From Hyphomicrobiales bacterium (GTDB taxonomy: Bacteria; Pseudomonadota; Alphaproteobacteria; Rhizobiales; Rhizobiaceae), in NCBI GenBank assembly GCA_900472295.1, contig UCIA01000009.1, positions 57,386 to 121,385 on the forward strand: 64,000 bases of DNA, in the 5' to 3' direction. The position numbers and the translations under genes are program-made. Shown here one piece after another: positions 52,294 through 63,201 of the stretch; within the stretch, counting starts at the first letter, position 1; the number at the start of each line of letters is the position of its first letter. The notes beneath the pieces were generated by a model. That model did no database searches. It had not been told where the DNA came from and was given only the letters and a program-made list of their open reading frames with translations.

Positions 52294-53760
52294 ATGAGTT
52301 TCAAAATCGCTATTATCGGTGCCGGCAGCGTCGGCTTCACCAAGAAGCTGTTCACCGACATTTTGTGCGTTCCGGAATTCGCCGACATCGAATTCGCGCT
52401 GACCGATCTCAGCGAGCACAATCTCGGGATGATCAAGGCGATCCTCGACCGCATCGTCGAGGCCAACAAACTGCCGACAAAAGTCACCGCGACCACCGAC
52501 CGCCGCAAGGCGCTGGAAGGCGCGCGGTACGTCATCAGCTGCGTACGTGTCGGCGGGCTCGAAGCCTATGCCGACGATATCCGCATTCCCTTGAAATATG
52601 GCATCGACCAGTGCGTCGGCGACACGATCTGCGCTGGCGGCATCCTCTATGGCCAGCGCAACATTCCGGTCATTCTCGACTTCTGCAAAGACATCCGCGA
52701 ACTCGCCGAGCCCGGCGCCAAATTCCTGAACTATGCCAACCCGATGGCGATGAACACCTGGGCGGCGATCGAATATGGCAAGGTCGACACGGTCGGCCTC
52801 TGCCACGGCGTCCAGCATGGCGCCGAACAGATCGCCGAGGTGCTCGGCGCCAAATCGCATGGCGAACTCGACTATGTCTGCTCCGGCATCAACCACCAGA
52901 CCTGGTTCATCGACCTGCGGCTCAACGGCCGCAGAATAGGCAAGGACGAGCTGGTCGCCGCCTTCGAGGCGCACCCGGTCTTTTCGCAACAGGAGAAGCT
53001 GCGGATCGATGTCCTGAAACGCTTCGGCGTCTATTCCACAGAAAGCAACGGGCATCTCTCGGAATATCTGCCCTGGTATCGCAAGCGGCCGGACGAAATC
53101 ACCCGCTGGATCGACATGTCCGACTGGATCCATGGCGAGACCGGCGGCTATCTCCGCTACTCCACCGAAACGCGCAACTGGTTCGAGACGGAGTATCCGC
53201 AGTTTCTCGAGGCAGCGTCGAAGCCGCTCGATCCGGCCAAGCGCTCCAACGAGCATGCCAGCCACATTCTCGAAGCGCTGGAGACCAACCGCGTCTATCG
53301 CGGTCACTTCAACGTCAAGAACACCGGCATCATCACCAACCTGCCGCAGGACGCCATCATCGAGTCGCCCGGCTTCGTCGATCGCTTCGGCATCAACATG
53401 GCCTCCGGCATCACGCTGCCGGAAGCGTGCGCGGCCACCTGCATGGCCTCGATCAACGTCCAGCGCATGTCGGTGCACGCCGCTATCACGGGCGACATCG
53501 ACCTGTTGAAGCTCGCCGTGCTGCACGATCCGCTGGTGGGTGCCGTGTCGACGCCGGAAGAGGTCTGGCAGATGGTCGACGAGATGGTCGTCGCCCAGGC
53601 GCGCTGGCTGCCGCAATATGCCGATGCCGTTCCGGAGGCGAAGGAGCGGCTTTCCAAGTCGAAGGTGAAGACCCGCGACTGGGCGGGAGCGGCGCGGCGC
53701 AACGTGCGCTCGATCGAGGAATTGCGCGCCGAAAAGACGGCGCTGAAACAGGCCGGCTGA
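52294..53760 (+). CDS. agaL1: Alpha-galactosidase, glycoside hydrolase family 4
   Basis: 488 residues. GH4 enzymes use NAD and a divalent metal. The NAD motif IIGAGSVGFTKKLF lies at residues 7-20, CVRVGGLEAY follows, and the metal/catalytic region NYANPMAMNTWA and LCHGVQHGAEQIAE with cysteine and histidine, then SGINHQTWF, is intact. It cleaves alpha-1,6-galactosides such as melibiose and raffinose in the cytoplasm. The ATG at 52294 has GAGGTGA upstream; a GTG at 52291 is adjacent. It opens the operon agaL1-agpABCD-agaL2, divergent from agpT. A second GH4 paralogue closes the operon. Confidence 0.9.
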   Translation: MSFKIAIIGAGSVGFTKKLFTDILCVPEFADIEFALTDLSEHNLGMIKAILDRIVEANKLPTKVTATTDRRKALEGARYVISCVRVGGLEAYADDIRIPLKYGIDQCVGDTICAGGILYGQRNIPVILDFCKDIRELAEPGAKFLNYANPMAMNTWAAIEYGKVDTVGLCHGVQHGAEQIAEVLGAKSHGELDYVCSGINHQTWFIDLRLNGRRIGKDELVAAFEAHPVFSQQEKLRIDVLKRFGVYSTESNGHLSEYLPWYRKRPDEITRWIDMSDWIHGETGGYLRYSTETRNWFETEYPQFLEAASKPLDPAKRSNEHASHILEALETNRVYRGHFNVKNTGIITNLPQDAIIESPGFVDRFGINMASGITLPEACAATCMASINVQRMSVHAAITGDIDLLKLAVLHDPLVGAVSTPEEVWQMVDEMVVAQARWLPQYADAVPEAKERLSKSKVKTRDWAGAARRNVRSIEELRAEKTALKQAG

Positions 53761-53858
53761 GACTGTTTTCAGGCGGACCGCGGGAGGCCGGTTCGCCTAT
53801 CAGCCGTCGTGAAGAGATGCGGGCAAGCAGAAGACGTCGAAACATCTGGGAGGACACG

Positions 53859-55970
53859 ATGAGGAACTTTCGTGGAATTGGCATTCTCGCCGGGCGAAGA
53901 ATTGGCATTCTCGCCGGCCTTGCGCTGAGCGCATCGGCATTGGCGCTCAGCAGCGCATACGCATCCGAGCCGACCACGCCGCCGGCGCCGGCGCAGTTTC
54001 CCGCCGAGGGCAAGATCAAATACGTCGCCCGCGATTCCATCCTGGAGTTCAAGGCGCTGCCCGAATATCACGAGCCCGACTGGGTCACCGAGAAATACGT
54101 CAAGACCGGCAAGCTGCCGCCGGTCAAGGACCGCCTGCCGAAGGAGCCGCTGGTGTTCAAGACCGGCAACATGCCGGACGGTATCGGCGTCTATGGCGAC
54201 ACCATGCGCCACGTCATTGGCGGCCGGCCGGAAGGCTGGAACTATGGCGCCGGCCAGACCCAAGGCTGGGGCGGCATCGACATCGGCCTTTCCGAATGCC
54301 TGACGCGCACCGCGCCATTATTCCAGGTCGAGGCCAAGGACACCGAGCCGCTGCCGAACCTCGCCAGGAGCTGGGAGTGGTCGAAGGACGGCCACAAGCT
54401 GACCATGCATCTGGTCGAAGGCGCCAAATGGTCTGATGGCGTCGCCTTCAATGCCGACGACGTCATGTTCTATTGGGACGACGAGGTCGTCGATCCCAAT
54501 GTCTCGCCGTTGAACGGCGCCACAGCGGAAACCTTCGGCGTCGGCACGACGTTGAAGAAGATCGACGACTACACCGTCGAGTGGACGTTCAAGGACGCTT
54601 TCCCGAAGCAGTATCTCTATGCCATGGCCTACGGCACCTTCTGCCCAGGCCCGGCGCATATTCTCAAGCCGCAGCATCCGAAATACTCGAAGAACACCTA
54701 CGAGCAGTTCAAGAACGCCTTCCCGCCGGAATATATGAACATACCGGTTATGGGCGCCTGGGTGCCGGTGGAGTACAGGCCCGACGACATCATCGTCATG
54801 CGTCGCAATCCCTACTACTGGAAGGTCGACGAGAAGGGCAATCAGCTGCCTTACCTCAACGAACTGCACTACAAGCTGTCGACCTGGGCAGATCGCGACG
54901 TCCAGGCTGTGGCGGGCGCCGCCGACTTCTCCAACCTCGAGCAGCCGGAGAATTTCGTCGCTTCGCTGAAGCGGGCGGCGGACAAGGACGCGCCGGCCCG
55001 GCTGGCCTTCGGCCCGCGCCTGATCGGCTACAATCTGCGCATGAATTTCTCGGCCAATGGCTGGGGGAATCCCGACGAACGCGGCCAGGCAATCCGCGAG
55101 CTCAACCGCAATGAGGACTTCCGCAAGGGCATCACCATGGCGCTCGACCGCAAGGCGCTCGGCGACTCGCTGGTCAAGGGTCCGTTCACCGCCATCTATG
55201 CCGGCGGCCTGTCGTCAGGCACCAGCTTCTACGACCGCGCTTCGACCGTCTATTACCCCTTCGATCTCGAAGGCGCCAAGGCGGAGCTCGCCAAGGCCGG
55301 CCTCAAGGATACGGACGGCGACGGTATCGTGAACTTTCCAGCCGGCACCGCCGGCGGCAAGGATGTCGAGATCGTGATGCTGGTCAACAACGATTACACC
55401 ACCGACAAGAGCCTGGCGGAAGGCGTCGTCGGCCAGATGGAAAAGCTCGGCATTCGCGTCGTGCTCAACGGCCTCAACGGCACCCAGCGCGATGCAACGC
55501 AATATTCCGGCCGCTTCGACTGGCTGATCCGGCGCAACGAGCAGGAGCTGACCTCCGTCGTGCAGAATACTGTGCAGCTCGCCCCCGTCGGCCCGAAGAC
55601 CAGTTGGGATCACCGCGCGCCGGAAAGCGGCCAGGTCGACCTGATGCCTTTCGAAAAGGATCTCGTCGACATCGTCAACAAGTTCGTCTCCTCGTCAGAC
55701 AATGATGAGCGCGCCAACCTGATGAAGACGTTCCAGAAGATCTCGACGGAGCATGTCTACAATATCGGGCTGACCGAATATCCCGGCGCCTTGATCGTCA
55801 ACAAGCGCTTTTCCAACATCCCGCAGGGAACGCCGATCTTCATGTTCAACTGGGCCGAGGATTCGATCATCCGCGAGCGGGTCTTCGTCGCCGCCGACAA
55901 GCAGCAGAAATACGAACTCTTTCCCGAGCAGCTTCCCGGCAAGCCCGGCGACAAGGGTACGTCGAACTGA
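53859..55970 (+). CDS. agpA: Alpha-galactoside ABC transporter, family-5 binding protein
   Basis: 703 residues, long for a family-5 (peptide/oligosaccharide) binding protein but similar to AgpA-type proteins. The signal peptide ends around ALSSAYA. The mature protein has ETLTRTAPLFQ-like opening (GLSECLTRTAPLFQVEAK), LPNLARSWEWSKDGHKLTMHLVEGAKWSDGVAFNADDVMF, the core family signature, and PYLNELHYKL. An in-frame 24-base duplication in the signal region gives GIGILAGR then RIGILAGL. The ATG at 53859 follows GGGAGGA. It delivers raffinose-type sugars to AgpBCD. A hairpin follows the gene. Confidence 0.88.
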   Translation: MRNFRGIGILAGRRIGILAGLALSASALALSSAYASEPTTPPAPAQFPAEGKIKYVARDSILEFKALPEYHEPDWVTEKYVKTGKLPPVKDRLPKEPLVFKTGNMPDGIGVYGDTMRHVIGGRPEGWNYGAGQTQGWGGIDIGLSECLTRTAPLFQVEAKDTEPLPNLARSWEWSKDGHKLTMHLVEGAKWSDGVAFNADDVMFYWDDEVVDPNVSPLNGATAETFGVGTTLKKIDDYTVEWTFKDAFPKQYLYAMAYGTFCPGPAHILKPQHPKYSKNTYEQFKNAFPPEYMNIPVMGAWVPVEYRPDDIIVMRRNPYYWKVDEKGNQLPYLNELHYKLSTWADRDVQAVAGAADFSNLEQPENFVASLKRAADKDAPARLAFGPRLIGYNLRMNFSANGWGNPDERGQAIRELNRNEDFRKGITMALDRKALGDSLVKGPFTAIYAGGLSSGTSFYDRASTVYYPFDLEGAKAELAKAGLKDTDGDGIVNFPAGTAGGKDVEIVMLVNNDYTTDKSLAEGVVGQMEKLGIRVVLNGLNGTQRDATQYSGRFDWLIRRNEQELTSVVQNTVQLAPVGPKTSWDHRAPESGQVDLMPFEKDLVDIVNKFVSSSDNDERANLMKTFQKISTEHVYNIGLTEYPGALIVNKRFSNIPQGTPIFMFNWAEDSIIRERVFVAADKQQKYELFPEQLPGKPGDKGTSN

Positions 55971-55990
55971 GTTACCTCCCCTGGCTGACG

Positions 55991-56017
55991 CCCGGCCGCG
56001 CTGCACGCGCGGCCGGG
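55991..56017 (+). terminator. Hairpin between agpA and agpB
   Basis: CCCGGCCGCG at 55991-56000 pairs exactly with CGCGGCCGGG at 56008-56017 around a seven-base loop. No T tract follows, so it is more likely an mRNA 3'-stabilising or attenuating structure that raises binding-protein transcript than a full terminator. Confidence 0.55.
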
Positions 56018-56069
56018 ACGGAGTAAGGTCAGCTGCAACAGATTAGATCCAAGGAGGAGAAACGGTCCG

Positions 56070-57077
56070 ATGCTGCGATTCCTGGCCATGCGCATAGCAT
56101 CGGCGGTGCCGGTTATGGTGATCCTGAGCCTGGTCACCTTCGCCATCATCCAGGCGCCGCCGGGAGATTATGCCGACTATATCCGCTCGCAGCTCATCAA
56201 CCAGGGCGGCGCCTCGTTTGCCGAAGCCGACGCGCAGGCGCAGGCCTACCGTGTCGAGCATGGCCTCGATAGGTCGCTGCCGGTCCAGTACCTGAACTGG
56301 GTCGCCGGCATCGTCACCCGCGGCGATTTCGGCCACAGCCTCTACTACAACAAGCCGGTCGCCGACGTGGTCGGAGAACGCTTGCCGCGCACTTTACTGC
56401 TGGCGCTGGTCTGCCATCTGCTTGCCTCGGTGCTCGGTATCACCTTTGGTATCTGGGCGGCGACAAGGCAATACACCTGGATCGACTCGACGCTGTCGGC
56501 GATCTCCTTCCTCGGCATGACGGTGCCGCGCTTCCTGATGGCGCTGATCATCGTCTATCTCATGGTCTTCCAGTTCAACGTGTCGGAGATCGGCAGCTTC
56601 TTCTCACCGCAATATGGCGGTGCGCCGTGGTCGTGGGCGAAGTTCGCCGACCTCGTCAAGCATGTCTGGCCGGTGGTGGCGATCGCCACCTTCGGCGGGC
56701 TCGCCTACAATATGCGCGTCATGCGCGGCAATCTGCTCGATACGCTCAACGCACAATATGTCGAGACGGCCAAGGCGAAGGGGCTTACCGGCGGCGCGGT
56801 CGTCATGCGCCATGCCGTGCCCAATGCGCTGCACCCGCTGATCATGTATCAGGGCGTGGTGCTGCCCTACATGCTGACCGGCGAGATCGAGACAGCGATC
56901 ATCTTCGCGCTGCCGACGGTCGGGCCGGCCATTGTCGGCTCGATGGCGGTCGGCGACGTCTATGTTACAGCGACCTTCATGATGGTGCTGTCGGCGACGC
57001 TGATTGTCGGCAACATCATCGCCGACATGCTGCTCGCGCTGCTCGACCCGCGTGTGCGCCAGTTCGGGGAGAGCTAG
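56070..57077 (+). CDS. agpB: Alpha-galactoside ABC transporter permease (DppB-like)
   Basis: 335 residues with six helices, of the DppB/OppB type: MLRFLAMRIASAVPVMVILSL at the N-terminus, PVQYLNWVAGIVTRGDFGHSLYYNKPV in the first large loop, and the coupling motif ETAKAKGLTGGAVVMRHAVPNALHPLI. The ATG at 56070 follows AAGGAGGAG. The stop is immediately followed by the agpC ATG. Although built like a peptide permease, its place among two GH4 galactosidases and agpT supports alpha-galactoside transport. Confidence 0.9.
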   Translation: MLRFLAMRIASAVPVMVILSLVTFAIIQAPPGDYADYIRSQLINQGGASFAEADAQAQAYRVEHGLDRSLPVQYLNWVAGIVTRGDFGHSLYYNKPVADVVGERLPRTLLLALVCHLLASVLGITFGIWAATRQYTWIDSTLSAISFLGMTVPRFLMALIIVYLMVFQFNVSEIGSFFSPQYGGAPWSWAKFADLVKHVWPVVAIATFGGLAYNMRVMRGNLLDTLNAQYVETAKAKGLTGGAVVMRHAVPNALHPLIMYQGVVLPYMLTGEIETAIIFALPTVGPAIVGSMAVGDVYVTATFMMVLSATLIVGNIIADMLLALLDPRVRQFGES

Positions 57078-58214
57078 ATGCTGGCGCGTGACCCATCTCC
57101 GCCGCTGCCGCCGCCCGAAGCAACCGCGATTGCGAACCCGCGCGGCAATGAGAGTTATATGGCGCTGGTCTGGCGCCGCTTGCGGCGCTCCTGGACCGGC
57201 ATGGCTGGACTGATCCTGGTCGTGCTTCTGGTGGTGATGGCGCTGTTTGCCGATTTCTTCGCGCCGATGGATCCGAAGGCGACCGATGTCGCTTTCGCCC
57301 CGCCGCAAGTGATGAGTTTTCACGACAGAGACGGTAATTTCGTGCTGCAGCCGCGGGTCTATGCGCTGGCGGATTCGGCAGACCTCGACCCGGTCACCTT
57401 TCAGCCGGTGGTCGGACCGGATTACGAGCATCCGCGCCTGCTCGGCTTCTTCGTCAAGGGAGCCGAGTACCGGCTGCTCGGGCTGATCCCCGCCAACCGG
57501 CATTTCTTCGCCTCGACCGATGGCCAGCCGGTGCATTTTCTCGGCACCGACAAGTTCGGCCGGGATGTGCTGTCGCGCGCCATACAGGGGTCGCGCGTCT
57601 CGCTGATGATCGCGCTGACCGTGGTCTTCATCATCACCGTCATCGGCACCACCGTCGGCATGGTCTCCGGCTATTTCGGCGGCCGCTTCGACGTCTGGGT
57701 GCAGCGCTTCGTCGAACTGGTGCTCGCCTTCCCGCAATTGCCGCTTTATCTCGCGCTGACGACGCTGATCCCGGTGACCGCGCCGACCAACGTCTTCCTC
57801 GCCTTCGTCATCATTGTCATGTCGGCGCTCGGCTGGGCGCAGATGTCGCGCGAGGTTCGCGGCAAGACGCTGGCGCTGGCGCGGATCGACTATGTGCGCG
57901 CCGCCATGGCGGTCGGCGCCACCGACATGCGCATCATCATGCAGCACATCTTTCCCAATGTGATGAGCCACGTCATCGTCGCCGTGACGATTGCGATCCC
58001 GACAGTGGTGCTGCTCGAAGCCTTTCTCGGCTTCCTCGGCTTTGCGGTGAAACCGCCGCTGATCTCGTGGGGGCTGATGCTGCAGGACACCGCGACCTAT
58101 TCGGTCATCGGCACCTATCCCTGGATTCTCGCGCCGGTCGGCTTCGTGCTGATCACCGTCTTCGCCTTCAACGCGCTGGGCGACGGCCTGCGCGATGCCG
58201 TCGATCCCTATTGA
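57078..58214 (+). CDS. agpC: Alpha-galactoside ABC transporter permease (DppC-like)
   Basis: 378 residues. After a short cytoplasmic N-terminus, helix 1 (WTGMAGLILVVLLVVMALFADFFAPMDP) is followed by a longer-than-usual periplasmic insert (about residues 70-150) typical of the AgpC/oligosaccharide subgroup, then FLGTDKFGRDVLSRAIQGSRVSL and the coupling loop DYVRAAMAVGATDMRIIMQHIFPNVMSHVI. It pairs with AgpB. The gene abuts agpB with no gap, and the next gene's preferred start lies ten bases after its stop. Confidence 0.9.
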   Translation: MLARDPSPPLPPPEATAIANPRGNESYMALVWRRLRRSWTGMAGLILVVLLVVMALFADFFAPMDPKATDVAFAPPQVMSFHDRDGNFVLQPRVYALADSADLDPVTFQPVVGPDYEHPRLLGFFVKGAEYRLLGLIPANRHFFASTDGQPVHFLGTDKFGRDVLSRAIQGSRVSLMIALTVVFIITVIGTTVGMVSGYFGGRFDVWVQRFVELVLAFPQLPLYLALTTLIPVTAPTNVFLAFVIIVMSALGWAQMSREVRGKTLALARIDYVRAAMAVGATDMRIIMQHIFPNVMSHVIVAVTIAIPTVVLLEAFLGFLGFAVKPPLISWGLMLQDTATYSVIGTYPWILAPVGFVLITVFAFNALGDGLRDAVDPY

Positions 58215-58224
58215 GGTGGCCGGG

Positions 58225-59892
<1,668 letters not shown>

Positions 59893-59912
59893 CAAAGTGC
59901 CGGAGGTTTAAA

Positions 59913-61283
59913 GTGGCAAGACATCCCAGGATCACCTTCATCGGCGCCGGCTCGACCGTGTTCATGAAGAACATTGTCGGCGACGTGCTGCAGCGACCGT
60001 CGCTGTCGGGTGCGACGATCGCGCTGATGGATATCAACCCGCAGCGGCTGGAAGAGAGCGCCATCGTCGTCAACAAGCTGATCGCGACGCTTGGCGTGAA
60101 GGCGAAGGCCGAGATCTATTCCGACCAGCGCAAGGCGCTCGCCGGCGCGGACTTCGTCGTCGTCGCCTTCCAGATCGGCGGCTATGAGCCGTGCACCGTC
60201 ACCGATTTCGAGGTGCCGAAGAAATACGGCCTGCGCCAGACCATTGCCGACACGCTCGGCGTCGGCGGCATCATGCGCGGCCTCAGGACCGTGCCGCATT
60301 TGTGGAAGATTTGCGAGGACATGCTGGCTGTGTGCCCGCAGGCGATCATGCTGCAATATGTCAACCCGATGGCGATCAACACCTGGGCGATTTCGGAGAA
60401 ATACCCTGAGATCAAACAGGTCGGCCTCTGCCATTCGGTGCAAGGCACGGCGATGGAGCTGGCGCATGATCTCGACATTCCCTACGAGGAAATCCGCTAC
60501 CGCTCGGCCGGCATCAACCATATGGCCTTCTATCTCAAGTTCGAGCATCGCCAGGCGGACGGCAGCTACCGCAACCTCTATCCGGACCTTGTCCGCGCCT
60601 ATCGCGAGGGCAGGGCGCCGAAGCCGGGCTGGAACCCGCGCTGCCCCAACAAGGTGCGCTACGAGATGCTGACGCGGCTCGGCTATTTCGTCACCGAAAG
60701 CTCCGAGCATTTCGCGGAGTACACGCCCTATTTCATCAAGGAAGGCCGTCCCGACCTGATCGAGAAATTCGGCATTCCGCTGGATGAATATCCCAAGCGC
60801 TGCATCGAGCAGATCGAGCGCTGGAAGGGACAGGCCGACGCCTATCGCTCGGCCGACCGCATCGAGGTCGAGCAGTCGAAGGAATACGCCTCCTCGATCA
60901 TGAATTCGGTCTGGACCGGCGAGCCATCGGTGGTCTACGGCAATGTCCGCAACAATGGCTGCATCACTTCGCTGCCGGACAATTGCGCCGCCGAGGTGCC
61001 ATGCCTGGTCGATGCCTCGGGCATCCAGCCGACCTTCATCGGCGAACTGCCGCCGCAGCTCACCGCGCTGATGCGCACCAACATCAACGTGCAGGAACTG
61101 ACGGTGCAGGCGCTGATGACGGAAAACCGCGAGCACATCTACCACGCGGCGATGATGGACCCGCATACGGCGGCCGAACTCGATCTCGACCAGATCTGGT
61201 CGCTGGTCGATGAGCTGCTGGCGGCGCATGGCGACTGGCTGCCGGCCTGGGCGCGTGGAAGCGCCAAGGTCCGGGCAGCCTAA
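59913..61283 (+). CDS. agaL2: Second alpha-galactosidase, glycoside hydrolase family 4
   Basis: 456 residues. NAD-binding FIGAGSTVFMKNIVGDVL at residues 8-25, FQIGGYEPCTVTDFEVPKKYGL, the metal-site region QYVNPMAINTWAI and GLCHSVQGTAMELA, and RSAGINHMAFYLKFE are intact. It is closer to MelA-type alpha-galactosidases than agaL1 is, judging by the TDFEVPKKYGLRQTIADTLG stretch; the two probably split substrates of different chain length. Translation starts at GTG 59913 after CGGAGG. It ends the operon three bases from the convergent stop of the ThDP enzyme gene. Confidence 0.9.
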   Translation: MARHPRITFIGAGSTVFMKNIVGDVLQRPSLSGATIALMDINPQRLEESAIVVNKLIATLGVKAKAEIYSDQRKALAGADFVVVAFQIGGYEPCTVTDFEVPKKYGLRQTIADTLGVGGIMRGLRTVPHLWKICEDMLAVCPQAIMLQYVNPMAINTWAISEKYPEIKQVGLCHSVQGTAMELAHDLDIPYEEIRYRSAGINHMAFYLKFEHRQADGSYRNLYPDLVRAYREGRAPKPGWNPRCPNKVRYEMLTRLGYFVTESSEHFAEYTPYFIKEGRPDLIEKFGIPLDEYPKRCIEQIERWKGQADAYRSADRIEVEQSKEYASSIMNSVWTGEPSVVYGNVRNNGCITSLPDNCAAEVPCLVDASGIQPTFIGELPPQLTALMRTNINVQELTVQALMTENREHIYHAAMMDPHTAAELDLDQIWSLVDELLAAHGDWLPAWARGSAKVRAA

Positions 61284-61286
61284 GGG

Positions 61287-62933
61287 TCACACCTCCGGCG
61301 GCGCGGGCAGCCGGTGGCGCAGCTCCTCGACCAGGACGCGCTCATTCTCCGAATAGTCGATCGGAACGACGACGAGATGGACGCCCCCGCCGATGAACGC
61401 CTGCTCAAGCGTCGGCTTGAGGTCGCCGATGACGCTGACCCTGGTGCCTTTGGCGCCATAGGCTTCGGCATAGCGGACGAAATCGGGGTTGCCGAAGGTC
61501 ATGCCGAAATCGGGAAACTGGTCTACCGCCTGTTTCCAGCGGATCATGCCGAAAGCATTGTCCTCGATGATCAGCACGACGAGGTTGAGTTTCAGCCTGA
61601 CGGCGGTTTCCAGTTCCTGGCTGTTCATCATGAAGCCGCCATCGCCGCAGATGGCCATGACGCGGCGGCCGGGATAGAGCATCGCGGCGGTCATCGCCGA
61701 TGGCAGGCCGGCGCCCATCGTGGCCAGCGCATTGTCGAGCAGCAGCGTGTTGGCGACGCGGGTGCGGTAGTTGCGCGCGAACCAGATCTTGTACATGCCG
61801 TTGTCGAGCGCCAGGATGCCGTCGGCCGGCATCACGGCACGGATGTCATGGACCAGGCGCTGCGGCGTGAAGCGGTCCTCGGTGGCGCGCGCGGCAATGC
61901 GGCTCAAAATGCCTTCGCGCAGCGGCAGCAGCGCCTGCGCGTTGGGGATCTTGCCCTCGATGCGGTCGGCAAGCAGCCTCAGCGAAGCGCCGATGTCGCC
62001 GATCACCTCGGTCTGCGGGAAATAGACCTGCTCGACATTGGCCGGCTGGTAGCCGACATGGATCACCTTCGGTCCCTTGTCGCCCATGATGAAGGGTGGC
62101 TTCTCGATCGTGTCGTGGCCGATGGTGATGATGAGGTCGGCCTGCTCAATTGCTTCATGCACATAGTCGCGCTCGGACAGTGCTGCCGTCCCCATATAAA
62201 GTTCTGTGCCGCCGGGCACCGTGCCCTTGCCCATCTGCGTGGTGAAATAGGGGATGCCGGTTCTGATCACGAACTGGGCGAGGTCGGAGGTCGAGCGTGG
62301 CCGCGAGGCGGCAGCGCCCAGCATCGCCAGCGGACGCTGCGCCTTGATGATCATCTCAGCCGCACGGTCGAGCGCCAGCGGGCTGGCAAGCGGCAGCTCG
62401 ACCGGGTGGGGCGGGATCAGCGCGACATCGTCGCATTCCTCGGCGGCGATGTCTTCGGGCAGTTCCAGATGCACCGGTCCCGGCCGTTCCTCCTCGGCAA
62501 TGCGGAAAGCTTCGCGCACCACGGCGGGAATAGTTTTCGCCGAGATGATCTGGCGCGACAGTTTGGTCAGCGGCTTCATCGCAGCGACGATGTCGACGAT
62601 CTGGAAGCGAGCCTGGCGCGACGACCGGATGCCCTTCTGCCCGGTGAGCATGATCATCGGCATGGCCCCAAGCAGCGCATAGGCAGCACCGGTGGTCAGG
62701 TTCAGGGCGCCGGGCCCGAGCGTGGTGATGCACACACCGGGCTTGCCGGTGAGCCTGCCATAGGTTGCGGCCATGAAGGCGGCTGCCTGCTCATGGCGGG
62801 TCAGGATAAGCTGGATCGAGGATTTGCGGATGGATTCGACGACGTCGAGGTTTTCTTCGCCTGGAATGCCGAAGATGCGATCGACGCCCTCATTCTCGAG
62901 GGCGGCAACAAGCAGATCAGAACCTTTGGCCAC
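61287..62933 (-). CDS. Acetolactate-synthase-like thiamine diphosphate enzyme
   Basis: 548 residues with the three-domain ThDP layout. The catalytic glutamate is in LILTRHEQAAAFMAATYGRLTG (about residue 48), the middle domain has the AMLGAAASRP region, and the ThDP/Mg motif is CGDGGFMMNSQELETAVRLKLNLVVLIIEDN with GDGG and the distal asparagine. It is unaccompanied by a small regulatory subunit gene, so it is more like catabolic acetolactate synthase or another carboligase or decarboxylase than biosynthetic IlvB. The ATG at 62933 opens MAKGSDLLVAALENEGVDRIFGIPGEENLD. It diverges from an FMN reductase gene. Substrate uncertain. Confidence 0.85.
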   Translation of the reverse strand: MAKGSDLLVAALENEGVDRIFGIPGEENLDVVESIRKSSIQLILTRHEQAAAFMAATYGRLTGKPGVCITTLGPGALNLTTGAAYALLGAMPMIMLTGQKGIRSSRQARFQIVDIVAAMKPLTKLSRQIISAKTIPAVVREAFRIAEEERPGPVHLELPEDIAAEECDDVALIPPHPVELPLASPLALDRAAEMIIKAQRPLAMLGAAASRPRSTSDLAQFVIRTGIPYFTTQMGKGTVPGGTELYMGTAALSERDYVHEAIEQADLIITIGHDTIEKPPFIMGDKGPKVIHVGYQPANVEQVYFPQTEVIGDIGASLRLLADRIEGKIPNAQALLPLREGILSRIAARATEDRFTPQRLVHDIRAVMPADGILALDNGMYKIWFARNYRTRVANTLLLDNALATMGAGLPSAMTAAMLYPGRRVMAICGDGGFMMNSQELETAVRLKLNLVVLIIEDNAFGMIRWKQAVDQFPDFGMTFGNPDFVRYAEAYGAKGTRVSVIGDLKPTLEQAFIGGGVHLVVVPIDYSENERVLVEELRHRLPAPPEV

Positions 62934-63201
62934 GAAGCGTCTCCTGAGCGAAGCGGGGCGAGCCCCGTCGGGATATGATTACACATAGTGCTGGCGAAGG
63001 CCTATCGCGAGACGCGGCGGCCGCCAACTTCGCTTTACCGTGACAGACCGTTCTGCTTCTCGCGGCCTGGGACGAGCGGGCAAACGGAAAAAAATTCCCT
63101 GGGGATGGCACTGGGGGGCCAATCCTTGCTTCTTGCGGCGGGCGCGAGCCTGTAAACCTAGGGTATGAAGTGGATCCGCCCGTCGTAAGAGGTGCCAGAA
63201 C

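Noticed and set aside
52218..53858. Upstream extension of the agpA frame through agaL1
   Set aside because: The frame happens to be open across agaL1 in another register, but the signal peptide and ribosome site at 53859 fix the start.
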